A stretch of 60,000 bases of DNA from Owenia fusiformis (GCA_903813345.2 CAIIXF020000010.1:29384828-29444827), one strand, 5' to 3'. Numbered from the stretch's first letter, positions 35,680 to 47,217 are shown. Translations and numbers: made by a program. Notes: generated by a model from the letters alone, not told the origin.

Positions 35680-36857
35680 GTGAGCTTCACAAATTAATTG
35701 ATAAGTACATTATAATACAGTAATCTTTATGTTGATAGTACCATCCATTGCTTTGTTGAAAATATAATTTCATGATAATGATTTGAATGTTTCAGGTGAA
35801 ATCAAGGACCATGAGTTGGCAGAAAAGAAATGACTGGAAATCCAAGGGAGTTAATATGGACAAAATAGACTTAGAGAAAATACTTTACTATAGAGTGACT
35901 TAAGACATATTATTAGACTTAAGAAAACATTTACAAGCAAAACGGATGAAGAAAGTAGTTAGAAACATTAGTATAAAATGTTATTTTGTCATGCAAAAAA
36001 TACTATAATGCATATGGTATGTTTTTGCTGGTAACATTTTTGAAAAATACATCGTGCAAAAAAATACTATTTACAAATCCCCAGATTATGCGTTATTGCA
36101 TAACATTTCAGAATTGGTAATTAAGGAAATAAAACCCCTTACATGTATCATTAGGATGAAACAAATAGATATTTGAATAAACAGCAGTCTGATTTATAGT
36201 AAAGAATCAAAGTGTTTTTCTTCATTTTCTCAAAACTAACAAAGGTGCACTTAGTACTTTTTTTGCTTGAAATCCTCGGTATGTCCCGATTTCATGTTCA
36301 TTTACGTTGCAAACAGTGAAAAAATGCTAAAAAGGCCGCCTGTTGATGCTTTGAGGTGTCATTAAATGTTATTTAATCCAAATAATGTAATCACTATTTT
36401 GTAGATTTATACACAGGCGTTCAGGTCGTATTTGCATTTTAGTCATTAAATTAACAAGAACGCTAGATTATACGTGTTACTAGGGTATCAAATTGAAATA
36501 AAATAACGAAATTAAATATGAACAATAATGATAAATGACTATCCGCTATTCAGAACAATTAAAATTGCCTGAACTACGAGTGAAGAATCTTTCTATATAA
36601 TCCCTTGAATGGTCTAATTCACTGCCGTCAAAACCGACCATTAAAAATATTTTGTTCAAAATACTATCATGCCACGACTTGAGAGCATTTTGTTCTTCAC
36701 GATTTGCTGAAGCGCTGATATGACATCATATTTCTCTATTATTGTAAAAAAAACTAATACCAGATCGATGTAGTCTTATATGACGTGTTGAATGTCAAGT
36801 GTTTTTGGAACAAACATTATCCTCTTTGTGACAAGAGGAAAAATGTTGCACAATATG

Positions 36858-38102
36858 GCACATCCAGGTGGAAAGATGCCAACACAGAGACAAGAAGGAA
36901 GCTTGTAGCACAGCAGATAAGGCAAGAGGGTAAGAGGAAGAGGGTAGACAGGTGAGGTTAGCACAATTAGTCAAACAAGGTGCATGGACCCACTGGGAGT
37001 CTACACTTGATCGACAGCTCTCATGGAAAGACATATGGGATATGAAGCAGGGCAATATTAGCTTCTTATTAAGAGCAATATCCGATATTTTACCATCTCC
37101 TGCCAATCTCACTACCTAGGGTCTTAATGAAGATGCATTATGTATCCACTGTGGAGCTCTGAGAAGTAACATCCAACACATCCTGAGTTCGTGCAAGGCT
37201 GCACTTGCAGAGGGAAGGTACACATGGAGGCATGACAAAGTTCTTCAAAAGGTTTCTCACTGGGTTGACCAATCACGGATCATAAACAAAACGAATGCAA
37301 CTGTAACACCAGGACCAAGTGCAGATATGTTGCAACCCTTAGAGAAACATTTTGTGGGTGCTAACGCAAATCCTAAATGGAAGGTGTTGCCTAGCGGTAG
37401 CAGGCACTCGAGGAAGATATGGTATCTTACAACAAGCACAGGACTGGGAGCTGAGAGTAGATCTACACCAAAGACTCACATTTCCCAGCAGTATCACGAC
37501 AACAAACCAAAGACCAGATATGCTTTTATTCTCAGAGGATAAAAGAATTGCTGTTATGATAGAACTGACAGTACCTTGGGAAGATCGCATTGAGGTAGCA
37601 CACCAACTCAAAAGCGCAAAGTACCAAGATCTGGTTGAGGAGATAGAGGCCAAAGGGTGGAAAGTTCATTACTATCCCGTTGAAGTAGGTCGTAGAGGAT
37701 TTCCATCAACATCTCTCAACCGAATGTTCAAGAATGTAGGACTCCCACCCTCATGGCTCAAGAGAGCGAACAGAGCAGTTGGATCTGCAGCAGAGGAAGC
37801 CTCCCGCTGGCTCTTGCTGAGGAGAAATGACAAATGGGAACAGGGGAGACAACATTAACCAATGACTTATTTGACAATTGCTAATACATTCACCGAGGGT
37901 TTGTTCACCATCCCTTTACCAACAAGGGCAGAGTTGTGCGTACAGCAGGTAGCGCTTAAAGGTCGACCGCTCTGGCTATAGTGGTGTTCAAACCATCGAA
38001 GAATGTAGAGGCTGGCACCAACATGACAAACTGACCGAGTGAGTTAAAAGGCAAGCAGGAACATCGTAGCATAGCACTCTCTTGTGTTTAATCAAAGAAG
38101 TG
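36858..38102 (+). mobile_element. 5'-truncated non-LTR retrotransposon with CCHC and RLE end
   Basis: Element X copy B runs CACAATATG directly into TTATGCC (near 41446), while copy A has this 1.2-kb segment between them, which fixes the borders. The segment contains only the C-terminal part of a retrotransposon protein followed by about 240 bp of 3' UTR without an obvious poly(A). This is what a 5'-truncated target-primed insertion would leave. Confidence 0.75.
36960..37858 (+). pseudogene. Restriction-like endonuclease C-terminus of a non-LTR retrotransposon
   Basis: The early part reads AQLVKQGAWTHWESTLDRQL then, after a stop, a zinc knuckle CIHCGALRSNIQHILSSC (CCHC) and RYTWRHDKVLQ. The long frame 37352-37858 continues with RPDMLLFSEDKRIAVMIELT, VPWEDRIEVAHQLKSAKYQD and HYYPVEVGRRGF. 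CCHC followed by R/KPD and E-L-T is the layout of the restriction-like endonuclease in R2/NeSL/Hero-type elements, where it nicks the target DNA. The reverse transcriptase upstream is missing. A stop near 37117 and frame changes mark it as dead. Assignment to a precise clade is uncertain. Confidence 0.75.
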
Positions 38103-38610
38103 TTATGCCTTACGGCAAAGCAAAGATACATTTCCGGGATGAAATTTTATGTTAAGATTTTAGAAAAACAATTTATTCACAAAAATACAGTTGAATAACA
38201 TACTAGAAAACGTATCCACGTATAACACGATGAAACGCATTTTAAATAACTGTTTTTTTTTTGTTACATATCAATGTAACATTTTCAAAGGGAAACTTAC
38301 ATGCTCCATGTACGTTGATAGATTTACTGTAATGCATCGTGTATTGCATTCGAGTTTTGCTTCACTGCGCCCACTATTATCTATCTATAGTGTTTTTTTG
38401 CCAACAATACAAACTGCTCGATGAATCAATTCTATGTCTGGTAGAACTCTAAAAATAAATGTTAATCGTATTTTACGTTCAGAAATATGGAATTAAAACC
38501 ACGTCCTCCATTTGCAACTTAGCTGTACCCTGTTTCCCTTTTAAACGTTGTCACGTGGTAGGGTAGTGTGTAATAGTAACTGGGATTATAGACATTGATT
38601 TGTCCACAAA

Positions 38611-38843
38611 GTGCTATAAATAACTTTAGATGAGTGGAATATTCCAAAACATTATTTAGTTTCTAATATGTCCTTACCTGAGTGGTTATTTCACAAGGGA
38701 TTGAATCGTGTCTATTTCTAGTGAACTGGAAAGCCACTATAAATAACTTTAGATGAATGGGGTGTTCAGTTTTTAATATGTCCTTACCTGAGTGGTAATT
38801 TCACAAGGGATTGAATTGTGTCTAATGAACTGGAAAGCCACTA
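38611..38843 (+). repeat. Two-copy tandem repeat, 123-bp period
   Basis: CTATAAATAACTTTAGATGA starts at 38614 and again at 38737. Both copies share TATGTCCTTACCTGAGTGGT and TTTCACAAGGGATTGAAT. It lies between the right end of element X copy A and the left end of copy B. Confidence 0.85.
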
Positions 38844-39593
38844 GTTTCAAGTAACCTGATAGTACTTCACCTGTACCACAGCAGAAATGTGTTGGTTTTG
38901 AATAAAGCACACTACCCTACCTCGATAGCGCATGCGCGAATTTTTTGGCTTTCAATCAGGTCGCTTTTGAGTATATCGACTGCTTAGTGAAAAGGTTAAT
39001 ACGTTTGGTGCTCGGAGTGAGTCAATATTGCTATTCGCTGAACTTCAGTGGTGCAATAGTGAAGTCCATGTTCCAAGTTATATGATAGTTGAAGAAATAT
39101 TGTAAATAATATCGTTTTAAATTTTAAAATATTTGATATGTCATAGTACACGGTACACAGCTGCAAAAGTTGATCAATACAGGGTACAAGGAATGTAAAT
39201 TGTTCAATAGTACAGGGAGCGAGAAAGTAAGCTGATTATACTGCCATACTATGTTCCGATCTCATGTATATTTACGTTGCAAACAGTGAAAATAATACTA
39301 AAAAGGCCGCCTGTTGATGCTTTGAGGTGTCATCAATTGTTATTTAATCCAAATAAAGTAAACATTATTTAGTAGATTTAGACATGGGCTTTCAGGTCGT
39401 AAATGCATTTTAGTCATTAAATTAACAAGAACGCTAGATTATACGTGTTACTAGGGTATCAAATTGAAATAAAATAACGAAATTAAATATAAATACGTAA
39501 GTGATAAATGACTATTGGCTATCAGGATTAATGACTATCCGCTATTCAGAATAATTAAAATTGCGTGAACTACATGTAAAGAATCTTTGTATA

Positions 39594-41121
39594 CGAGGGG
39601 TGATTCAAAAGTAATGGACAAAATTTTATAGGCATACTAAATTCCACCCAATCAGTCTAATTTTTTCACAGTGAATAGATCAATCAATTCTCTACTTTGT
39701 GTCGAATTTTCATTTAAATGCATTTGAAATTGTTTCAGCTATACGTAACCATGGTAACAAGGGTAAGCATGGGTGGAATTGGTTTTTTAATGATAATTGA
39801 ATGTTTTTGTCATTTTTGCTTGATTTCGTTTTAATGACTCAATTACCACACATGATATGTCTAACAAGCATGGTAATGCAATTGTCAAGCAAGATTCACA
39901 TGCCCATGTGTTTGCTGTTGAGTTCTAAATTCAGCAACCAATTGTGCTATGACATCACAATGATATTTCTAAGAATGATGAGTCACAGTGAGTCAGAAAG
40001 TAGATCAGACTCTTAGACTCACACACATCCAAGAAATGTCTACTTTACAACAAATCAAAGTTAAGCAAAGGATTGTTATTGAATATTTGGTAGCTACTGG
40101 AGAGACAAGGCAGGCAGTTGTCAAGAAAATAAAAGAGACACATGGAGACAAGGCCTTGTCAAGGCAAGCCATTGAGCGATGGTACAAACACTTTAGTGAA
40201 AGGGATACGAGAGTCTTAGATCTAAAGCGATCTGGAAGGCCCAAGACTGGTCGCACTGATAACACTATTCACCATGTAGAGTCCATCCTAAATGCAGACA
40301 GGAGATTGACACTGAGAGAAATAAGTTCCATTACAGATGTGTCCTACTCTACAGTACAAAGGATTGTAAAATGCGACCTAAATATGAAAATGGTGTGTGC
40401 CAAGTGGATTCCTAAGCTTCTTACCGAAAAACAAAAGCAACATGGTTAATAGTGTTATCAGTGCGGCCAGTCTTGGGCCTTCCAGATTACTTTAGATCTA
40501 AGACTCTCGTATCCCCTTCACTAAAGTGTTTGTACCATCGCTCAATGGCTTGCCTTGAAGGCCTTGTCTCCATGTGTCTCTTTTATTTTCTTGACAACTG
40601 CCTGCCTTGTCTCTCCAGTAGCTACCAAATATGCAATAACAATCCTTTGCTTAACTTTGATTTGTTGTAAAGTAGACATTTCTTGGATGTGTGTGAGTCT
40701 AAAAGTCTGATCTACTTTCTGACTCACTGTGACTCATCATTCTTAGAAATATCATTGTGATGTCATAGCACAATTGGTTGCTGAATTTAGAACTCAACAG
40801 CAAACACATGGGCATGTGAGTCTTGCTTGACAATTGCATTACCATGCTTGTTAGACATATCATGTGTGGTAATTGAGTCATTAAAACGAAATCAAGCAAA
40901 AATGACAAAAACATTCAATTATCATTAAAAAACCAATTCCACCCATGCTTACCCTTGTTATCATGGTTACGCATAGCTGAAACAATTTCAAATGCATTTA
41001 AATGAGAATTCGACACAGAGTAGAGAATTGATTGATCTATTCACTGTGAAAAAATTAGACTGATTGGGTGAAATTTAGTATGCCTATACAATTTTGTCCA
41101 TTACTTTTGAATCACCCCTCG
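39594..41121. mobile_element. Snapback mariner with 676-bp inverted arms
   Basis: Starts CGAGGGGTGATTCAAAAG and ends CTTTTGAATCACCCCTCG, each next to TA. The arms 39594-40269 and 40446-41121 are inverse along their full length with few differences, around a 176-bp loop. The arms include the first helix-turn-helix coding part of a mariner transposase, so that part exists twice in opposite orientation. The empty site is present in element X copy A (near 36596). The catalytic domain is absent. Confidence 0.92.
40036..40449 (+). pseudogene. Mariner transposase N-terminal DNA-binding region only
   Basis: From MSTLQQIKVKQRIVIEYLVA the frame runs through ETRQAVVKKIKE, SRQAIERWYKHFSE, LKRSGRPKTGRT (the GRPR-type linker), RRLTLREISSITDVSYSTVQ and AKWIPKLLTEKQKQ, then stops at 40449 where the inverted arm begins. 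These are the two helix-turn-helix units that bind mariner ends. The D,D,D catalytic domain is gone. The minus-strand frames at 40542-40727 and 40699-40914 mirror the plus-strand frames at 39988-40449 and 39801-40016. The product could bind ends but not cut. Confidence 0.8.
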
Positions 41122-42294
41122 TATAACCCCTTGAATGGTCTAATTCACTACCGTCCTCAAAAACCGATCATTTAAAATAGTTTGTTCAAAATACCATCAT
41201 GCCACGACATTTTGTTCTTCACGATTTGCTGTAGAGGTGATATGACGTCGTATTTCTCTATTATTGTAAAAAAAACTAATACCAGATCGATGTAGTCTTA
41301 TATGACGTGTTGAATGTCAGATGTTTTTGGATGGTATCTGCTCCAGTGATTTTACATTTAATCATGAAACGCTCATCACAAGACACCTCGAAACAAACAT
41401 TATCCTCCTTGTGACAAGAGGAAAAATGTTTCACAATATGTTATGCCTTACGGCAAAGTAAAGATACATTTCTGGGACGACTATTTTGCATCTTAAGATT
41501 TTAGAAAGACAATTAATTCACAAAAGTACAGTTGAATAACATACTGGAAAACGTATCCACATATAACACGATGACAAGCAGTTTAAATAACAGTTTACTG
41601 GGGTTTTGTTACATATCAATGTAACATTTTCGAAGGGAAACTAACATGCTCCCTGTACGTTGACAGATTTACTGAAATGTATCGTGTATTGCATTAAGTT
41701 TTGCTTCACTGCGCCCACTATTATCTATCTTTGCCTATAGTGGTTTTTTGCCAACAATATTCTACAAACTGCTTGATGAATTAATTCTATGTCTGGTAGA
41801 ACACTAAAAATAAATGTAAAATGTATTTTACGTTCAGAAATATGGAATTAAACCCACGTCCTCCATTTGCAACTTAGCTGTACCCTGTCTCCCTTTTAAA
41901 CGTGGTCACGTGGTAGGGTAGTGTGTAAAGGGTATTATACTATTCAACATGTTTTCAGTTGATATTTCAAGTTGAGGTAAAAGCCAGCATGCATTGATTG
42001 CAGTATAACAAAATATTTACTTTCAACCAGTATTGTTTTCAATACTGCCCTCTATTGACAGTGTTAATCAACACTTTGATACAGCAATTGACTATTTGCT
42101 TCTTGTCATTTTCATTTTAATTTTTTCAGTGCCAATATTGATCTATGATCGATTTCACATGACCTTGTGAAAATTAAACTTATTTATAATCAGTATCAAT
42201 TATGAATACTGTTTCAATGCAGCCCTCTTTTGAATTAATCAACATTTCATTTTGGCAATTGACAGTTTGTAAAAACATCTGGTAAAAACATATA

Positions 42295-43410
42295 CAGGGT
42301 GGTCCAAAAAAGTGAACCAACGGGCCATATTTCCCTTATTACCTTCAGGAACCCTTTACATTTTCACATGTTGTAGAGGAAGGTCTAAAATTATTGTTGG
42401 TACCATACATTTTTCTTAGTCTTGATATTTGCAGAAATTATAAGCCCTAACCAAATATAACTAAAAATTGATAGTGCCCTGTGTCTCTGTCCCCAAGTGG
42501 TAATATTTTTTACATTTTTGAAATGATTTCGAACAGATTTGGGCCAGTGTCATTCTCAGGTATTTCTCCACTCCATTTTTATTTGTCTTACCTTTTGGCG
42601 GCACTGACCTATTTCTGTCCAGTTAAAACCAACAGCATCATGTTGTACCGAATGTCATGTATGTTTTTCAAAATAGTAATAAATATCTGAATCTGAAAAC
42701 AATCGGATTTTATTTTTCAACAAGAAATTGCCTCGTACCAGAGATCAATGGAGACATTGACATTCCTTTGCGAACAAGGTGTCAATTTGATTGATCTCGA
42801 TGCTTGGCAACCAAACAGCCCCGATGCTTATGTTGTTTATTACCATACATGGAGCCATCTTGAATAAATGATACAATCACAAGCATCCAATAAACAGCAT
42901 TGAGGAGCTGAAACACAGACTCCAAAAGCGTTGAAATGAATTGCAACAGAAATCTGTCAATAAGGCTATTAGTAGATAGCGCTACCACTTGAAGCTTATT
43001 GTTGACGCAGAGAGGGGGGTATATTGAGCAGTTGTTAAAATAAATAAAGTGTAAAATGTTATTAATCAACACTGAAATTCATAAACAATAAATTTAGTCA
43101 CACAATGATGCAAATATCAATATCCAAGCATGTATTGAACTTACACAAAAATGATATTCTGTAAATAAAAAAGTAACACAAGTCCGCAGATTAACTATTC
43201 CCTCCCTAAAATCTGGAGACCTTAAATAGCAACCCGGCCTCCAAAATAAGTATGATAAAACTTTACTATTGATTCCGTGACATAGTGTTATATACCAAAT
43301 TGTTTGAAAATGTATAACCTTTAAAATGATATGTAAGTCAATGTACCACATTGGATGTAACTATTTCTATCCTGATTTGATGTTGGGTATTGTTTTTTTG
43401 GCCAACCCTG
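42295..43410. mobile_element. TA-flanked mariner-like element, decayed
   Basis: Left end CAGGGTGGTCCAAAAAAGTG and right end TTTTTTTGGCCAACCCTG are inverse with mismatches and flanked by TA. Inside, plus-strand 42777-42869 reads DLDAWQPNSPDAYVVYYHTW then SHLE and stop, a degraded copy of the mariner W-P-x-x-SPDLNP-x-DY-x-W segment near the last catalytic aspartate. The rest of the transposase is not recognisable. Confidence 0.75.
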
Positions 43411-45780
43411 TACATTTAACTTGAAAAAGCAATATATCTATCGTGTTTAAAATAACGTCTTATACAACAATTCGGTACAAGAGATAAAATAATCAGATAC
43501 GAACTTATATCCACTTTACAATCGATTGAGTTGCATAAGTTACAAGTGTCAAATGTGTGTTCAAGCTGAGTGTTCTGCTGTCATTAGAAGTTCTTGATTC
43601 AAGACAAATTCAGAATAATAACATTTATCACTAGATACGATTCTTAGTTGTTGGCAATAAATATATTTTATTGTATAGAAAGTAGAGCGGCTTTGAATAG
43701 TGTTACAATTGTATACAGATCGGCATTTGAACGCAACCATTAGGGTAACCTCTTTTTTAATAATATTTCAACTTTATTGTATTAATGATTAACTTTTCTG
43801 TTATCTCAAAATTTGCTTGGAACTATACCATTGGATTACTATGAAAAATTCCTCAAAGAGAAAATTCTTGGGATTAAGAAAGGAGTACCACTTACACAAT
43901 TTACGAAGTATTGGCATAGATGGAACCTATTTAAAATAGCATTAATATTATTCAAAAGCGATCGTAATAATGATTCCCTGCCCTCTGAAGTTAGCCCTCT
44001 GAAAAATAACAATACCTGGATGTTAATCCATAGATAATCCTTGAAAATGAGAAATATTTTTTGGAATAATATGGTGCAATCTTATAGGCAATAAAAAGTT
44101 TATGTATTTTAGATAAAAAAACATAAGCGAAATGCATGAAAAAGCTCCCCAGATTCATTTTACAAATAACTCACGGTCCTTTCTAGTCATTAAGCTACAC
44201 AATGATATGTGGGCAAATTTACAATAATTGATATTTTCAAAATCAGCTGTTCTACTAAAGCTTGCGTTGTGTGTGTGTGTGTCATAATTATTCGATGTAC
44301 ACTGAAAATATTGCTTATTATTTCTCAAAAACAGCTTAAATGATGATTTGAAAAAGGTTTTGTTTTGTTTGTGGTGATAAAAAACCGGATTACAACACAT
44401 ACAGAGCATCGATTGCGTTGATATTTTCCAAACTACATAACAAAATATGTTTGACATCAGCTCTTAAAAGGGCGATGTAAGATGTGTGTTACTCATGCAA
44501 TGAAATACTTTTTGTATGCATACCATGTGTCTAATATTTTGTATCCCCCGACACACTGTTTAAATTAACATTGCTGATGCATCATTTGTTTAAGATTTCG
44601 CCAGAAAGTGCCCCCAAGGGTTACCTCGTAAATGACAGACAATAAAAACATAAGACAAGATTCTGTTATTTTTGTGGTAGATTTAGGTTTTGCTGTCCAA
44701 TATTTTGTATCCTCCAAAAATTAAGATTTCATCAATGCACACAAATGATTTCAAAAAATTATTTTCAGAAATGAGACTAATTCAGTTTAGTATTTAAATG
44801 ATTGTTATATATATGTTTTAGTAAATTCAATATGTTGAGCATGTGTTGGAGGATACAAAACATATGGACATTATAAAACGTGTTATTTTTAAATGAGTAC
44901 TACATATCAAACAACCAGTTTAATTTGAGAAAAGGTCGGAAACATATTTTATTAACCAGTTAGAAATTATTGACGGACCTGATGCATATTTGGTTATGTT
45001 GTCCGAGTTTCCATTATACCAAAATTTGATTTTTGTCAAAAAATAACCATTAAAGCTTTCAAAATATATCGCATGGTCATGGTAAACAGTTGTGCTGACA
45101 TCACGATAGCACACAAAGCACAACAAAATTAGTCTAGTACTAAATCTGCACTTTGACAACGCCACGCTCACTACTTGAGTACTTGAGTAACCGGGTAGTA
45201 TATCTCCTCGCCATTTCAGATACGGGTATTCAAACGGCCTTTAACGATCAATCATGGGTACATTAACGGACATTTAAAGTTAATTTTGTGTAAAGTTATA
45301 TTGATCTAAGTGTTATTCTTTTAAAGCTTTATTGCACTTATCTAAATAAGAAACATAAATGCCGGACTCTCATTGTATTAATACTAAAACATAGTTGATG
45401 ACATGGTATTGATGATTATACCTCTTCAATTGTGTTTGTCGATTTTAATATTGTCAGATGTGATCTATATACTAAGTATTTTCTGAAATGTTAACATTTA
45501 AGTTTCCTTATTTGTACATTACTATGATCAGAACTGCACGTAACATGATAAGTAGATAGTTTTCTCATTAACAAGTTATTGACAAGAGAACAATAGAGGA
45601 AGTCATTTATATTAACATATCTTGTCAATTTGATAATATTGAGAGCATTTCAACTACATTTGTACCACAGTTCCAAAACAATTCTAAGAACGTGTGAGAA
45701 GTTTGTCAATGAGTAATGAAGAAAACATGATCAATCATATCATGCTCGGCAATTTAAAAAGCAATTTTTAATCAAAGCGT
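43411..45780. other. Gene-free AT-rich stretch
   Basis: No exon, RNA or complete transposon was recognised. Small features are a GT microsatellite at about 44266-44281 and an inverted 15-mer TTTTGTATCCTCCAA at about 44704 and 44849, which could frame a short hairpin element. The open frame 43813-44037 has no recognisable domain. The last part should contain the promoter of the membrane protein gene starting at 45812. Confidence 0.5.
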
Positions 45781-45811
45781 CGTGCGTTGCAGAAAGAAGC
45801 ATACTGTAAAA

Positions 45812-47009
45812 ATGCCTCAAAAGTTCAATCAACCCGACAAAGCAGTCGGAACAATTGGGGATTTGGAATTGCCTGAACCGCCGGCCTATAAGACGTTGAA
45901 TATAAGTCAACAACACCCGTTAGGTAATGGTGACAAGGCCTCATCGGAAACATGTAGAAAACAGACGGTGTATACAGTGGTTAGTAGCACGTATAATAGT
46001 CATTATACGGTAATGCCACTTGATAACAATAATAACAAAGCAAGTCTCATGCAGAAATTGATATTTTGTATTTCTAGTTCCTCATTCTTCGTTTATATTC
46101 GCTCTTGGAACCCAAACAATACTTTGTCAGTAGAATCAATATTTTTGCAAAATGTTTAAATCAGATTCATTAAACTGGCTACATTTGATTTTCAGAAATT
46201 CAATATAAGTGAGACGGGGCAAACAGTGATTGGTAGCACGTATAATAGTAATTACACGGTAATGCCACTTGATAATAATAACAAGCATAAAAAAGTCTCA
46301 TGGAAAAATTGATATTCTGTATTTATTGTTCCTCATTCTTCGTTTATATTCGCTCTTGGAACCTAAACAATACTTTGTTGATAGAATCAATATGTTATGC
46401 ATTGCATTCGCAAAACAAATCTCTGATTTTTACAAAATGTTTATCAAATCTGATTAATTAAACTAGATTCTACAGGGTGGGCCAAAAAACGTCACTTTTT
46501 TCTAAATGCTATAACTTTTTTAATATTTGATATTAAATGACAATTTGCATACCAATTGAAACTATAGCCATGAATCATGAATTATACACTATTACTTGAA
46601 TAAAATATGTCAAAAGCGTCTCACTTAAACATGTGGGGTGCCATGAGGAATAAGCATAATTTGCAAAATGTTCCTGACCTGATACGGCCTGATGATCGCC
46701 AAGCTAATAGCCCTGATGCAAACCCCAGTTATTATAGGGTATGGGAAGGTCTCCATGAGATTCTATGAAGGCACCCAATGTAGAAAAATGCTCAACTAAA
46801 GCTGGAAATTAAGACAGGTTAAAAAAACGTAGCTTACATTTCATTGATATATTCGATTTTTTAGAATATAACTGTAAAAGATGGTAGCAAAAGAAAGCTG
46901 TGGATTATTTTGGGTCTACTCGTTGGAATTGGTCTTGCAGCTGTTCTAGCTATTGTTGTCGGGATTGTCATCAACTCAGCTCCTAGACAGGGCCCTGTAA
47001 AACGCCCAA
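45812..47009 (+). CDS. Small single-pass membrane protein gene (3' partial)
   Basis: Exons 45812-46009, 46196-46258 and 46865-47009 join in phase. The N-terminal 66 residues start MPQKFNQPDKAVGTIGDLEL and end TVVSSTYNSHYT. Exon 2 repeats that end as TVIGSTYNSNYT. Exon 3 encodes NITVKDGSKRKLW and one transmembrane helix (IILGLLVGIGLAAVLAIVVG). With no signal peptide and basic residues before the helix, a type II orientation is plausible. A possible fourth exon at 51952-51998 (VFGSIRASVQINPII) fits phase 1 but is cut by a mariner-like element. Exons 1 and 2 and their introns are a tandem duplication. The intron before exon 3 carries a mariner fragment. No family is recognised. Confidence 0.6.
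45965..46450 (+). repeat. Tandem duplication covering an exon and its intron
   Basis: The stretch from about 45965 to 46190 (AGCACGTATAATAGTCATTA, CGGTAATGCCACTTGATAAC, TCGCTCTTGGAACCCAAACA) is repeated from about 46225 to 46450 with about 85 percent identity by eye. The splice donor ACG|GTAATG is kept in both copies. The second copy supplies the 63-bp exon 2 of the membrane protein gene. Confidence 0.88.
46473..46860 (+). mobile_element. Mariner-like fragment with transposase C-terminal relic
   Basis: Begins TACAGGGTGGGCCAAAAAAC at a TA. No matching right end was found, so the right boundary is arbitrary. At about 46695-46768 the plus strand reads RQANSPDANPSYYRVWEGLH, a decayed version of the mariner SPDLNPxDY motif close to the third catalytic residue. 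It occupies the intron before exon 3 of the membrane protein gene. Confidence 0.65.
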
Positions 47010-47217
47010 GTATGTTAAAGTAAAATAAACTTCTTATAAATAAATGAAAGATATGCCGTTGAAATCTTTAGAAATAAAATATAAAAAATATAAAAAATAG
47101 TTTAAACTTAAGAAGGGGTCCAGTAAAATTGAAGTAAGTATCACCAGACAATTCAAGAGAAGCACAGTCCCATTACATTTTGAAATGCTGTCAAAATAAA
47201 TACTTGTGGGCGAGGCA

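Larger units (their letters stand above)
30676..36278 (+). mobile_element. 5.6-kb TIR transposon encoding OTU and DUF7869-like proteins
   Basis: Ends CGAGGGTTTCAAGCAAAAAA and its inverse TTTTTTTGCTTGAAATCCTCG (shown to 20 bases on each side, one mismatch zone) lie between direct repeats GTAT (30672-30675 and 36279-36282). Copy B of element X provides the empty site near 39246-39262. Both ends carry several inward copies of a GCAAAAAAGTACTAAGTGCA-like motif, probable transposase binding sites. The coding strand is plus: acidic N-terminal region (about 31711-32236), OTU domain, 81-bp coding repeats, then a DUF7869-type region up to 35679. Several frameshifts, a stop and a MITE insertion show it is inactive. 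Confidence 0.85.
28717..38573 (+). mobile_element. Element X, copy A (left-truncated, carrying three nested insertions)
   Basis: Pieces 28717-28804, 30599-30675, 36279-36857 and 38103-38573 align in order with copy B (39085-39592 plus 41122-41926). They are separated by three foreign elements: 28805-30598, 30676-36278 and 36858-38102. The right end GGTAGGGTAGTGTG matches that of copy B. The left end CACACTACCCTACC is missing, so this copy is truncated next to the reverse transcriptase relic. No transposase of its own was seen. Confidence 0.8.
38912..41926 (+). mobile_element. Element X, copy B (complete, carrying a snapback mariner)
   Basis: Left end CACACTACCCTACC and right end GGTAGGGTAGTGTG are exact inverses and lie between direct repeats TAAAG. 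Without the nested mariner (39594-41121) the element is about 1.48 kb and has no transposase frame, so it is non-autonomous. A 5-bp duplication and CAC termini recall Transib-type elements, but the heptamer does not match CACNRTG. Its close partner, copy A, is at 28717-38573. Confidence 0.8.

Noticed and set aside
40542-40914. Second mariner DNA-binding gene on the minus strand
   Set aside because: These are the inverted copy of the left arm of the snapback element and not an independent gene.
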